Below, in pieces: positions 22,858-36,928 of a stretch of DNA of 64,000 nucleotides. Numbering within the stretch: the first letter of the stretch is position 1; the number at the start of each line of letters is the position of its first letter. The position numbers and the translations under genes are program-made. Source of the DNA: Balaenoptera acutorostrata (taxonomy: Eukaryota > Chordata > Mammalia > Artiodactyla > Balaenopteridae); NCBI RefSeq assembly GCF_949987535.1, contig NW_026645856.1, positions 165,589 to 229,588 of the forward strand. The letters are read 5' to 3'. The notes below the pieces were generated by a model. It saw only the letters and a list, made by a program, of their open reading frames with translations. It had not been told where the DNA came from and did no database searches.

Positions 22858-24616
22858 TCTAAAACGCACCTCATTTCTCATCTCCTTTGCTCGGGTTCGC
22901 CATTCCAGCCGATTTACTAGCCATCTCCCTCCTTGGAGAATCAGCACCTTTAACCTCCTGTTCCGTACAGGTTGCAATTTGTCCTGAGGATGAACGGGAA
23001 GTGGGGGAACCAATGAGAGACTAGCTCTAGGTGTTGGGACAGGCACAGGTCACTCTATTTTCCCATCAGGAAGAAGAATTAAGCACAAGCTCAGCCTGCC
23101 CCCCAGAACCAGAAGAGGGCCTGAAGCAATCCTGCGCTTTTGTGGCCAGCTCCCAAAAAAGCGAGTTGAAAAATGGAGCTCAGGGGCACTGCAATTCACA
23201 AACCTGCAGAGTTTTAAATGATACCTCTCGTCCACAAATATATTAAGGGAAGGCAACGAAGAGGCTTTGAAAGCAAGGCAGAATTGCAGGAAAAAGATTT
23301 CAGGAGGTAGATTCGAATCGCCTTGAAAGCACATGAAAAGCGGCAAAACGTGGACAATGATGCCCTTGGCCAAAAAGGGCGTATGCGTTTTTTCCTGAAT
23401 ATATTCAGGAAAAAACGCATGCGCCCTTTTTGGCCAACCAAGCAACCTGGAAAGGCCAATCAGCGCTCCAAAGAAGTCTCGCTTCCCAGCGGGCAAAAGG
23501 GCCATGCGGAAAAAAGTGTCCAAACCAGAAATGCAGGACCGGCCATGGAGAAATGGGAGCCTTGCTACGCTGATGGGTGGGATGTAAATTGCCAACAGCC
23601 ACTCTGGAGAAGTGTACGGTGTGTCCTGAAACATCTAAAAAACACAGCTTGGAGAGCATAGGGCACTTCCACTCATGGCCGTATAAATTGGGAAAACTAA
23701 AAATCAGCAAGACACAGGCACCCCAAAGTTTAGGGCTGCTCTGTTGACAAGAACCCCCACTTCATTACACCTGAAATATCCTAGGAAAGAGAAAAATGGA
23801 TAAAGAAGTTGTGGTCCTCCTGTACAATGGAATATCACTCAGCCATGAAATCAACGTCATAAGGCTAGTAGCAGCACGATGAGTGGATTTAGGTACGACG
23901 ATTCTAAGTGAAATAAGTCACACAGAAAAAGACACTTATCATAAGATATCACTTCGAGAGGGAATGTAAAAACCGCTACACTTGAACTGAATTACAAAAC
24001 AGAACAGAGTCACACGTTTAGGAAACACACTATGGCTGCTGAACGGGAAAGGTGAGGTGGGGTGATGCATAAAACAAGGGTTTCAAATTAGCTCAGATAC
24101 CGTTCCATAAACCCAATATGTAAGAGACAAGACCTATTCCTTTTTCAGTGAACTGGACTCAACACCCCCTATTCACCGCACAAGAATATATCTGACTAGT
24201 AAGAATCTTCAAACCTATGTATTGATATCTCTCTGTAAGTGAGTCAAGGGGGTGTAAAGCGGCATAAACACAGCCGTGAAAAGCAGCTAAACCCCATTAT
24301 AAAAATAAATTACTTTTCAAAACCCGTGAAACAAAGACAGTGAAAGAGAGAGAAATTCTTACAAAATTCGTTCAGGGGCTGTGATGCAACCTGGATTGAC
24401 CATATCTAGACCCACAGCTGATTGAGACATAAGGGTGGACACTCTTGGGGCTGAGAGGTTCGGTGAGGTTGGGTGAGCCAACGCAGACCCTTTCAAGTAA
24501 TACTGCATGGTACCCATCCCATGGGTCCCAAATCTCCAGGTTCAAGGGCATCTTCCTACATCGAAAACAGGCATGAGAAACCCAGAAGATGGTACACCGT
24601 GTGATCGGGAAAGGTT
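22858..24616 (+). repeat. Satellite monomer 14 (1759 bp)
   Basis: Palindrome 23366-23437 with one mismatch (CGCATGCGCC). CTTCGAGAGG near 23951, shared with copies 16 and 17. Private TTTTGTGGCC near 23138 and AAAAAGATTTC near 23292. Confidence 0.92.
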
Positions 24617-26375
24617 TCTAAAACGCACCTCATTTCTCATCTCCTTTGCTCGGGTTCGCCATTCCAGCCGATTTACTAGCCACCTCCCTCCTTGGAGAAT
24701 CAGCACCTTTAACCTCCTGTTCCGTACAGGTTGCAATTTGTCCTGAGGATGAACGGGAAGAGGGGGAACCAATGAGAGACTAGCTCTAGGTGTTGGGACA
24801 GGCACAGGTCACTCTATTTTCCCATCAGGAAGAAGAATTAAGCACAAGCTCAGCCTGCCCCCCAGAACCAGAAGAGGGCCTGAAGCAATCCTGCGCTTTT
24901 GCAGCCAGCTCCCAAAAAAGCGAGTTGAAAAATGGAGCTCAGGGGCACTGCAATTCACAAACCTGCAGAGTTTTAAATGATACCTCTCGTCCACAAATAT
25001 ATTAAGGGAAGGCAACGAAGAGGCTTTGAAAGCAAGGCAGAATTGCAGGAAACAGATTTCAGGAGGTAGATTCGAATCGCCTTGAAAGCACATGAAAAGC
25101 GGCAAAACGTGGACAATGATGCCCTTGGCCAAAAAGGGCGTATGCCTTTTTTCCTGAATATATTCAGGAAAAAACGCATACGCCCTTTTTGGCCAACCAA
25201 GCAACCTGGAAAGGCCAATCAGCGCTCCAAAGAAGTCTCGCTTCCCAGCGGGCAAAAGGGCCATGCGGAAAAAAGTGTCCAAACCAGAAATGCAGGACCG
25301 GCCATGGAGAAATGGGAGCCTTGCTACGCTGATGGGTGGGATGTAAATTGCCAACAGCCACTCTGGAGAAGTGTACGGTGTGTTCTGAAACATCTAAAAA
25401 ACACAGCTTGGAGAGCATAGGGCACTTCCACTCATGGGCGTATAAATTGGGAAAACTAAAAATCAGCAAGACACAGGCACCCCAAAGTTTAGGGCTGCTC
25501 TGTTGACAAAAACCCCCACTTCATTACACCTTAAATATCCTAGGAAAGCGAAAAATGGGTAAAGCAGTTGTGGTCCTCCTGTACAATGGAATATCACTCA
25601 GCCATGAAATCCACGTCATAAGGCTAGTAGCAGCACGCTGAGTGGATTTAGGTACGACGATTCTAAGTGAAATAAGTCACACAGAAAAAGACACTTATCA
25701 TAAGATATCACTTCTAGAGGGAATGTAAAAACCGCTACACTTGAACTGAATTACAAAACAGAACAGAGTCACACGTTTAGGAAACACACTATGGCTGCTG
25801 AACGGGAAAGGTGAGGTGGGGTGATGCATAAAACAAGGGTTTCAAATTAGCTCCGATACCGTTCCATAAACCCAATATGTAAGAGACAAGACCTATTCCT
25901 TGCTCAGTGAACTGGACTCAACACCCCCTATTCACCGCACAAGAATATATCTGACTAGTAAGAATCTTCAAACCTATGTATTGATATCTCTCTGTAAGTG
26001 AGTCAAGGGGGTGTAAAGCGGCATAAACACAGCCGTGAAAAGCAGCTAAACCCCATTATAAAAATAAATTACTTTTCAAAACCCGTGAAACAAAGACAGT
26101 GAAAGAGAGAGAAATTCTTCCAAAATTCGTTCAGGGGCTGTTATGCAACCTGGATTGACCATATCTAGACCCACAGCTGATTGAGACATAAGGGTGGACA
26201 CTCTTGGGGCTGAGAGGTTCGGTGAGGTTGGGTGAGCCAACGCAGACCCTTTCAAGTAATACTGCATGGTACCCATCCCATGGGTCCCAAATCTCCAGGT
26301 TCAAGGGCATCTTCCTACATCGAAAACAGGCATGAGAAACCCAGAAGATGGTACACCGTGTGATCGGGAAAGCTT
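24617..26375 (+). repeat. Satellite monomer 15 (1759 bp)
   Basis: Palindrome 25125-25196 with one left-arm mismatch (TATGCCTTTTTT). Carries CCTTGCTCAG and AAATGGGTAAAGCAG near 25554; copy 21 has the same last variant. Confidence 0.92.
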
Positions 26376-28134
26376 TCTAAAACGCACCTCATTTCTCACC
26401 TCCTTTGCTCGGGTTTGCCATTCCAGCCGATTTACTAGCCATCTCCCTCCTTGGAGAATCAGCACCTTTAACCTCCTGTTCCGTACAGGTTGCAATTTGT
26501 CCTGAGGATGAAGGGGAAGAGGGGGAACCAATGAGAGACTAGCTCTAGGTGTTGGGACAGGCACAGGTCACTCTATTTTCCCATCAGGAAGAAGAATTAA
26601 GCACAAGCTCAGCCTGCCGCCCAGAACCAGAAGAGGGCCTGAAGCAATCCTGCGCTTTTGCAGCCAGCTCCCAAAAAAGCGAGTTGAAAAATGGAGCTCA
26701 GGGGCACTGCAATTCACAAACCTGCAGAGTTTTAAATGATACCTCTCGTCCACAAATATATTAAGGGAAGGCAACGAAGAGGCTTTGAAAGCAAGGCAGA
26801 ATTGCAGGAAACAGATTTCAGGAGGTAGATTCGAATCGCCTTGAAAGCACATGAAAAGCGGCAAAACGTGGACAATGATGCCCTTGGCCAAAAAGGGCGT
26901 ATGCGTTTTTTCCTGAATATATTCAGGAAAAAACGCATACGCCCTTTTTGGCCAACCAAGCAACCTGGAAAGGCCAATCAGCGCTCCAAAGAGGTTTCGA
27001 TTCCCAGCGGGCAAAAGGGCCATGCGGAAAAAAGTGTCCAAAGCAGAACTGCAGGACCGGCCATGGAGAAATGGGAGCCTTGCTACGCTGATGGGTGGGA
27101 TGTAAATTGCCAACAGCCACTCTGGAGAAGTATACGGTGTGTCCTGAAACATCTAAAAAACACAGCTTGGAGAGCATAGGGCACTTCCACTCATGGGCGT
27201 ATAAATTGGGAAAACTAAAAATCAGCAAGACACAGGCACCCCAAAGTTTAGGGCTGCTCTGTTGACAAGAACCCCCACTTCATTACACCTGAAATATCCT
27301 AGGAAAGAGAAAAATGGATAAAGAAGTTGTGGTCCTCCTGTACAATGGAATATCACTCAGCCATGAAATCAACGTCATAAGGCTAGTAGCAGCACGATGA
27401 GTGGATTTAGGTACGACGATTCTAAGTGAAATAAGTCACACAGAAAAAGACACTTATCATAAGATATCACTTCGAGAGGGAATGTAAAAACCGCTACACT
27501 TGAACTGAATTACAAAACAGAACAGAGTCACACGTTTAGGAAACACACTATGGCTGCTGAACGGGAAAGGTGAGGTGGGGTGATGCATAAAACAAGGGTT
27601 TCAAATTAGCTCCGATATCGTTCCATAAACCCAATATGTAAGAGACAAGACCTATTCCTTTTTCAGTGAACTGGACTCAACACCCCCTATTCACCGCACA
27701 AGAATATATCTGACTAGTAAGAATCTTCAAACCTATGTATTGATATCTCTCTGTAAGTGAGTCAAGGGGGTGTAAAGCGGCATAAACACAGCCGTGAAAA
27801 GCAGCTAAACCCCATTATAAAAATAAATTACTTTTCAAAACCCGTGAAACAAAGACAGTGAAAGAGAGAGAAATTCTTACAAAATTCGTTCAGGGGCTGT
27901 GATGCAACCTGGATTGACCATATCTAGACCCACAGCTGATTGAGACATAAGGGTGGACACTCTTGGGGCTGAGAGGTTCGGTGAGGTTGGGTGAGCCAAC
28001 GCAGACCCTTTCAAGTAGTACTGCATGGTACCCATCCCATGGGTCCCAAATCTCCAGGTTCAAGGGCATCTTCCTACATCGAAAACAGGCATGAGAAACC
28101 CAGAAGATGGTACACCGTGTGATCGGGAAAGGTT
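26376..28134 (+). repeat. Satellite monomer 16 (1759 bp), relatively diverged
   Basis: Palindrome 26884-26955 is perfect. Five substitutions fall within 57 bases at 26993-27049, and further private changes occur near 26399 (CTCACCTCC) and 26618 (TGCCGCCCAG). Confidence 0.92.
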
Positions 28135-29893
28135 TCTAAAACACACCTCATTTCTCATCTCCTTTGCTCGGGTTCGCCATTCCAGCCGATTTACTAGCCA
28201 TCTCCCTCCTTGGAGAATCAGCACCTTTAACCTCCTGTTCCGTACAGGTTGCAACTTGTCCTGAGGTTGAACGGGAAGAGGGGGAACCAATGAGAGACTA
28301 GCTCTAGGTGTTGGGACAGGCACAGGTCACTCTATTTTCCCATCAGGAAGAAGAATTAAGCACAAGCTCAGCCTGCCCCCCAGAACCAGAAGAGGGCCTG
28401 AAGCAATCCTGCGCTTTTGCGGCCAGCTCCCAAAAAAGCGAGTTGAAAAATGGAGCTCAGGGGCACTGCAATTCACAAACCTGCAGAGTTTTAAATGATA
28501 CCTCTCGTCCACAAATATATTAAGGGAAGGCAACGAAGAGGCTTTGAAAGCAAGGCAGAATTGCAGGAAACAGATTTCAGGAGGTAGATTCGAATCGCCT
28601 TGAAAGCACATGAAAAGCGGCAAAACGTGGACAATGATGCCCTTGGCCAAAAAGGGCGTATGCGTTTTTTCCTGAATATATTCAGGAAAAAACGCATACG
28701 CCCTTTTTGGCCAACCAAGCAACCTGGAAAGGCCAATCAGCGCTCCAAAGAAGTCTCGCTTCCCAGCGGGCAAAAGGGCCATGCGGAAAAAAGTGTCCAA
28801 ACCAGAAATGCAGGACCGGCCATGGAGAAATGGGAGCCTTGCTACGCTGATGGGTGGGATGTAAATTGCCAACAGCCACTCTGGAGAAGTGTACGGTGTG
28901 TCCTGAAACATCTAAAAAACACAGCTTGGAGAGCATAGGGCACTTCCACTCATGGCCGTATAAATTGGGAAAACTAAAAATCAGCAAGACACAGGCACCC
29001 CAAAGTTTAGGGCTGCTCTGTTGACAAGAACCCCCACTTCATTACACCTTAAATATCCTAGGAAAGAGAAAAATGGATAAAGAAGTTGTGGTCCTCCTGT
29101 ACAATGGAATATCACTCAGCCATGAAATCAACGTCATAAGGCTAGTAGCAGCACGATGAGTGGATTTAGGTACGACGATTCTAAGTGAAATAAGTCACAC
29201 AGAAAAAGACACTTATCATAAGATATCACTTCGAGAGGGAATGTAAAAACCGCTACACTTGAACTGAATTACAAAACAGAACAGAGTCACACGTTTAGGA
29301 AACACACTATGGCTGCTGAACGGGAAAGGTGAGGTGGGGTGATGCATAAAACAAGGGTTTCAAATTAGCTCAGATACCGTTCCATAAACCCAATATGTAA
29401 GAGACAAGACCTATTCCTTGCTCAGTGAACTGGACTCAACACCCCCTATTCACCGCACAAGAATATATCTGACTAGTAAGAATCTTCAAACATATGTATT
29501 GATATCTCTCTGTAAGTGAGTCAAGGGGGTGTAAAGCGGCATAAACACAGCCGTGAAAAGCAGCTAAACCCCATTATAAAAATAAATTACTTTTCAAAAC
29601 CCGTGAAACAAAGACAGTGAAAGAGAGAGAAATTCTTACAAAATTCGTTCAGGGGCTGTGATGCAACCTGGATTGACCAAATCTAGACCCACAGCTGATT
29701 GAGACATAAGGGTGGACACTCTTGGGGCTGAGAGGTTCGGTGAGGTTGGGTGAGCCAACGCAGACCCTTTCAAGTAATACTGCATGGTACCCATCCCATG
29801 GGTCCCAAATCTCCAGGTTCAAGGGCATCTTCCTACGTCGAAAAAAGGCATGAGAAACCCAGAAGATGGTACACCGTGTGATCGGGAAAGGTT
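28135..29893 (+). repeat. Satellite monomer 17 (1759 bp)
   Basis: Palindrome 28643-28714 is perfect. CTTCGAGAGG and CCTTGCTCAG are present. Private: GCAACTTGTCC and GAGGTTGAACGG near 28252-28272. Confidence 0.92.
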
Positions 29894-31651
29894 TCTAAAA
29901 CGCACCTCATTTCTCATCTCCTTTGCTCGGGTTCGCCATTCCAGCCGATTTACTAGCCATCTCCCTCCTTGGAGAATCAGCACCTTTAACCTCCTGTTCC
30001 GTACAGGTTGCAATTTGTCCTGAGGATGAACGGGAAGAGGGGGAACCAAGGAGAGACTAGCTCTAGGTGTTGGGACAGGCACAGGTCACTCTATTTTCCC
30101 ATCAGGAAGAAGAATTAAGCACAAGCTCAGCCTGCCCCCCAGAACCAGAAGAGGGCCTGAAGCAATCCTGCGCTTTTGCGGCCAGCTCCCAAAAAAGCGA
30201 GTTGAAAAATGGAGCTCAGGGGCACTGCAATTCACAAACCTGCAGAGTTTTAAATGATACCTCTCGTCCACAAATATATTAAGGGAAGGCAACGAAGAGG
30301 CTTTGAAAGCAAGGCAGAATTGCAGGAAACAGATTTCAGGAGGTAGATTCGAATCGCCTTGAAAGCACATGAAAAGCGGCAAAACGTGGACAATGATGCC
30401 CTTGGCCAAAAAGGGCGTATGCGTTTTTTCCTGAATATATTCAGGAAAAAACGCATACGCCCTTTTTGGCCAACCAAGCAACCTGGAAAGGCCAATCAGC
30501 GCTCCAAAGAAGTCTCGCTTCCCAGCGGGCAAAAGGGCCATGCGGAAAAAAGTGTCCAAACCAGAAATGCAGGACCGGCCATGGAGAAATGGGAGCCTTG
30601 CTACGCTGATGGGTGGGATGTAAATTGCCAACAGCCACTCTGGAGAAGTGTACGGTGTGTTCTGAAACATCTAAAAAACACAGCTTGGAGAGCATAGGGC
30701 ACTTCCACTCCTGGGCGTATAAATTGGGAAAACTAAAAATCAGCAAGACACAGGCACCCCAAAGTTTAGGGCTGCTCTGTTGACAAGAACCCCCACTTCA
30801 TTACACCTTAAATATCCTAGGAAAGAGAAAAATGGATAAAGAAGTTGTGGTCCTCCTGTACAATGGAATATCACTCAGCCATGAAATCAACGTCATAAGG
30901 CTAGTAGCAGCACGATGAGTGGATTTAGGTACGACGATTCTAAGTGAAATAAGTCACACAGAAAAAGACACTTATCATAAGATATCACTTCTAGAGGGAA
31001 TGTAAAAACCGCTACACTTGAACTGAATTGCAAAACAGAACAGAGTCACACGTTTAGGAAACACACTATGGCTGCTGAACGGGAAAGGTGAGGTGGGGTG
31101 ATGCATAAAACAAGGGTTTCAAATTAGCTCAGATACCGTTCCATAAACCCAATATGTAAGAGACAAGACCTATTCTTTTTCAGTGAACTGGACTCAACAC
31201 CCCCTATTCACCGCACAAGAATATATCTGACTAGTAAGAATCTTCAAACCTATGTATTGATATCTCTCTGTAAGTGAGTCAAGGGGGTGTAAAGCGGCAT
31301 AAACACAGCCGTGAAAAGGAGCTAAACCCCATTATAAAAATAAATTACTTTTCAAAACCCGTGAAACAAAGACAGTGAAAGAGAGAGTAATTCTTACAAA
31401 ATTCGTTCAGGGGCTGTGATGCAACCTGGATTGACCAAATCTAGACCCACAGCTGATTGAGACATAAGGGTGGACACTCTTGGGGCTGAGAGGTTCGGTG
31501 AGGTTGGGTGAGCCAACGCAGACCCTTTCAAGTAATACTGCATGGTACCCATCCCATGGGTCCCAAATCTCCAGGTTCAAGGGCATCTTCCTACATCGAA
31601 AAAAGGCATGAGAAACCAAGAAGATGGTACACCGTGTGATCGGGAAAGGTT
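29894..31651 (+). repeat. Satellite monomer 18 (1758 bp)
   Basis: One base short because of a missing C in CCTATTCTTTTTCAG near 31168. Palindrome 30402-30473 is perfect. First unit with CACTCCTGGGCG, which matches the L1 state better than the commoner CATGGGCG. Confidence 0.92.
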
Positions 31652-33410
31652 TCTAAAACGCACCTCATTTCTCATCTCCTTTGCTCGGGTTCGCCATTCC
31701 AGCCGATTTACTAGCCATCTCCCTCCTTGGAGAATCAGCACCTTTAACCTCCTGTTCCGTACAGGTTGCAATTTGTCCTGAGGATGAACGGGAAGAGGGG
31801 GAACCAATGAGAGACTAGCTCTAGGTGTTGGGACAGGCACAGGTCACTCTATTTTCCCATCAGGAAGAAGAATTAAGCACAAGCTCAGCCTGCCCCCCAG
31901 AACCAGAAGAGGGCCTGAAGCAATCCTGCGCTTTTGCGGCCAGCTCCCAAAAAAGCGAGTTGAAAAATGGAGCTCAGGGGCACTGCAATTCACAAACCTG
32001 CAGAGTTTTAAATGATACCTCTCGTCCACAAATATATTAAGGGAAGGCAACGAAGAGGCTTTGAAAGCAAGACAGAATTGCAGGAAACAGATTTCAGGAG
32101 GTAGATTCGAATCGCCTTGAAAGCACATGAAAAGCGGCAAAACGTGGACAATGATGCCCTTGGCCAAAAAGGGCGTATGCGTTTTTTCCTGAATATATTC
32201 AGGAAAAAACGCATACGCCCTTTTTGGCCAACCAAGCAACCTGGAAAGGCCAATCAGCGCTCCAAAGAAGTCTCGCTTCCCAGCGGGCAAAAGGGCCATG
32301 CGGAAAAAAGTGTCCAAACCAGAAATGCAGGACCGGCCATGGAGAAATGGGAGCCTTGCTACGCTGATGGGTGGGATGTAAATTGCCAACAGCCACTCTG
32401 GAGAAGTGTACAGTGTGTCCTGAAACATCTAAAAAACACAGCTTGGAGAGCATAGGGCACTTCCACTCATGGCCGTATAAATTGGGAAAACTAAAAATCA
32501 GCAAGACACAGGCACCCCAAAGTTTAGGGCTGCTCTGTTGACAAGAACCCCCACTTCATTACACCTGAAATATCCTAGGAAAGAGAAAAATGGATAAAGA
32601 AGTTGGGGTCCTCATGTACAATGGAATATCACTCAGCCATGAAATCAACGTCATAAGGCTAGTAGCAGCACGATGAGTGGATTTAGGTACGACGATTCTA
32701 AGTGAAATAAGTCACACAGAAAAAGACACTTATCATAAGATATCACTTCTAGAGGGAATGTTAAAACCGCTACACTTGAACTGAATTACAAAACAGAACA
32801 GAGTCACACGTTTAGGAAACACACTATGGCTGCTGAACGGGAAAGGTGAGGTGGGGTGATGCATAAAACAAGGGTTTCAAATTAGCTCAGATACCGTTCC
32901 ATAAACCCAATATGTAAGAGACAAGACCTATTCCTTGCTCAGTGAACTGGACTCAACACCCCCTATTCACCGCACAAGAATATATCTGACTAGTAAGAAT
33001 CTTCAACCCTATGTATTGATATCTCTCTGTAAGTGAGTCAAGGGGGTGTAAAGCGGCATAAACACAGCCGTGAAAAGCAGCTAAACCCCATTATAAAAAT
33101 AAATTACTTTTCAAAACCCGTGAAACAAAGACAGTGAAAGAAAGAGAAATTCTTACAAAATTCGTTCAGGGGCTGTGATGCAACCTGGATTGACCAAATC
33201 TAGACCCACAGCTGATTGAGACATAAGGGTGGACACTCTTGGGGCTGAGAGGTTCGGTGAGGTTGGGTGAGCCAACGCAGACCCTTTCAAGTAATACTGC
33301 ATGGTACCCATCCCATGGGTCCCAAATCTCCAGGTTCAAGGGCATCTTCCTACGTCGAAAACAGGCATGAGAAACCAAGAAGATGGTACACCGTGTGATC
33401 GGGAAAGGTT
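31652..33410 (+). repeat. Satellite monomer 19 (1759 bp)
   Basis: Palindrome 32160-32231 is perfect. A CCTTGCTCAG unit. Private GTGTACAGTGTG near 32408 and AATGTTAAAACCG near 32757. Confidence 0.92.
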
Positions 33411-35169
33411 TCTAAAACGCACCTCATTTCTCATCTCCTTTGCTCGGGTTCGCCATTCCAGCCGATTTACTAGCCATCTCCCTCCTTGGAGAATCAGCAC
33501 CTTTAACCTCCTGTTCCGTACAGGTTGCAATTTGTCCTGAGGATGAACGGGAAGAGGGGGAACCAATGAGAGACTAGCTCTAGGTGTTGGGACAGGCACA
33601 GGTCACTCTATTTTCCCATCAGGAAGAAGAATTAAGCACAAGCTCAGCCTGCCCCCCAGAACCAGAAGAGGGCCTGAAGCAATCCTGCGCTTTTGCGGCC
33701 AGCTCCCAAAAAAGCGAGTTGAAAAATGGAGCTCAGGGGCACTGCAATTCACAAACCTGCAGAGTTTTAAATGATACCTCTCGTCCACAAATATATTAAG
33801 GGAAGGCAACGAAGAGGCTTTGAAAGCAAGGCAGAATTGCAGGAAACAGATTTCAGGAGGTAGATTCGAATCGCCTTGAAAGCACATGAAAAGCGGCAAA
33901 ACGTGGACAATGATGCCCTTGGCCAAAAAGGGCGTATGCGTTTTTTCCTGAATATATTCAGGAAAAAACGCATACGCCCTTTTTGGCCAACCAAGCAACC
34001 TGGAAAGGCCAATCAGCGCTCCAAAGAAGTCTCGCTTCCCAGCGGGCAAAAGGGCCATGCGGAAAAAAGTGTCCAAACCAGAAATGCAGGACCGGCCATG
34101 GAGAAATGGGAGCCTTGCTACGCTGATGGGTGGGATGTAAATTGCCAACAGCCACTCTGGAGAAGTGTACGGTGTGTTCTGAAACATCTAAAAAACACAG
34201 CTTGGAGAGCATAGGGCACTTCCACTCCTGGGCGTATAAATTGGGAAAACTAAAAATCAGCAAGACACAGGCACCCCAAAGTTTACGGCTGCTCTGTTGA
34301 CAAGAACCCCCACTTCATTACACCTTAAATATCCTAGGAAAGCGAAAAATGGATAAAGAAGTTGTGGTCCTCATGTACAATGGAATATCACTCAGCCATG
34401 AAATCCACGTCATAAGGCTAGTAGCAGCACGATGAGTGGATTTAGGTACGACGATTCTAAGTGAAATAAGTCACACAGAAAAAGACACTTATCATAAGAT
34501 ATCACTTAGAGAGGGAATGTAAAAACCGCTACACTTGAACTGAATTACAAAACAGAACAGAGTCACACGTTTAGGAAACACACTATGGCTGCTGAACGGG
34601 AAAGGTGAGGTGGGGTGATGCATAAAACAAGGGTTTCAAATTAGCTCCGATACCGTTCCATAAACCCAATATGTAAGAGACAAGACCTATTCCTTTTTCA
34701 GTGAACTGGACTCAACACCCCCTATTCACCGCACAAGAATATATCTGACTAGTAAGAATCTTCAAACCTATGTATTGATATCTCTCTGTAAGTGAGTCAA
34801 GGGGGTGTAAAGCGGCATAAACACAGCCGTGAAAAGCAGCTAAACCCCATTATAAAAATAAATTACTTTTCAAAACCCGTGAAACAAAGGCAGTGAAAGA
34901 GAGAGAAATTCTTACAAAATTCGTTCAGGGGCTGTGATGCAACCTGGATTGACCATATCTAGACCCACAGCTGATTGAGACATAAGGGTGGACACTCTTG
35001 GGGCTGAGAGGTTCGGTGAGGTTGGGTGAGCCAACGCAGACCCTTTCAAGTAATACTGCATGGTACCCATCCCATGGGTCCCAAATCTCCAGGTTCAAGG
35101 GCATCTTCCTACGTCGAAAACAGGCATGAGAAACCCAGAAGATGGTACACCGTGTGATCGGGAAAGGTT
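33411..35169 (+). repeat. Satellite monomer 20 (1759 bp)
   Basis: Palindrome 33919-33990 is perfect. Closely matches copies 22 and 26 (CACTCCTGGGCG, TTTACGGCTG, AAATCCACGTC, AAAGGCAGTG). Confidence 0.92.
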
Positions 35170-36928
35170 TCTAAAACGCACCTCATTTCTCATCTCCTTT
35201 GCTCGGGTTCGCCATTCCAGCCGATTTACTAGCCATCTCCCTCCTTGGAGAATCAGCACCTTTAACCTCCTGTTCCGTACAGGTTGCAATTTGTCCTGAG
35301 GATGAACGGGAAGAGGGGGAACCAATGAGAGACTAGCTCTAGGTGTTGGGACAGGCACAGGTCACTCTATTTTCCCATCAGGAAGAAGAATTAAGCACAA
35401 GCTCAGCCTGCCCCCCAGAACCAGAAGAGGGCCTGAAGCAATCCTGCGCTTTTGCGGCCAGCTCCCAAAAAAGCGAGTTGAAAAATGGAGCTCAGGGGCA
35501 CTGCAATTCACAAACCTGCAGAGTTTTAAATGATACCTCTCGTCCACAAATATATTAAGGGAAGGCAACGAAGAGGCTTTGAAAGCAAGGCAGAATTGCA
35601 GGAAACAGATTTCAGGAGGTAGATTCGAATCGCCTTGAAAGCACATGAAAAGCGGCAAAACGTGGACAATGATGCCCTTGGCCAAAAAGGGCGTATGCGT
35701 TTTTTCCTGAATATATTCAGGAAAAAACGCATACGCCCTTTTTGGCCAAACAAGCAACCTGGAAAGGCCAATCAGCGCTCCAAAGAAGTCTCGCTTCCCA
35801 GCGGGCAAAAGGGCCATGCGGAAAAAAGTGTCCAAACCAGAAATGCAGGACCGGCCATGGAGAAATGGGAGCCTTGCTACGCTGATGGGTGGGATGTAAA
35901 TTGCCAACAGCCACTCTGGAGAAGTGTACGGTGTGTTCTGAAACATCTAAAAAACACAGCTTGGAGAGCATAGGGCACTTCCACTCCTGGGCGTATAAAT
36001 TGGGAAAACTAAAAATCAGCAAGACACAGGCACCCCAAAGTTTAGGGCTGCTCTGTTGACAAGAACCCCCACTTCATTACACCTTAAATATCCTAGGAAA
36101 GAGAAAAATGGGTAAAGCAGTTGTGGTCCTCATGTACAATGGAATATCACTCAGCCATGAAATCAACGTCATAAGGCTAGTAGCAGCACGATGAGTGGAT
36201 TTAGGTACGACGATTCTAAGTGAAATAAGTCACACAGAAAAAGACGCTTATCATAAGATATCACTTCTAGAGGGAATGTAAAAACCGCTACACTTGAACT
36301 GAATTACAAAACAGAACAGAGTCACACGTTTAGGAAACACACTATGGCTGCTGAACGGGAAAGGTGAGGTGGGGTGATGCATAAAACAAGGGTTTCAAAT
36401 TAGCTCCGATACCGTTCCATAAACCCAATATGTAAGAGACAAGACCTATTCCTTGCTCAGTGAACTGGACTCAACACCCCCTATTCACCGCACAAGAATA
36501 TATCTGACTAGTAAGAATCTTCAAACCTATGTATTGATATCTCTCTGTAAGTGAGTCAAGGGGGTGTAAAGCGGCATAAACACAGCCGTGAAAAGCAGCT
36601 AAACCCCATTATAAAAATAAATTACTTTTCAAAACCCGTGAAACAAAGGCAGTGAAAGAGAGAGAAATTCTTACAAAATTCGTTCAGGGGCTGTGATGCA
36701 ACCTGGATTGACCATATCTAGACCCACAGCTGATTGAGACATAAGGGTGGACACTCTTGGGGCTGAGAGGTTCGGTGAGGTTGGGTGAGCCAACGCAGAC
36801 CCTTTCAAGTAATACTGCATGGTACCCATCCCATGGGTCCCAAATCTCCAGGTTCAAGGGCATCTTCCTACGTCGAAAACAGGCATGAGAAACCCAGAAG
36901 ATGGTACACCGTGTGATCGGGAAAGGTT
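35170..36928 (+). repeat. Satellite monomer 21 (1759 bp)
   Basis: Palindrome 35678-35749 is perfect; the base after it is A instead of C. Carries CCTTGCTCAG and AAATGGGTAAAGCAG as in copy 15. Confidence 0.92.
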
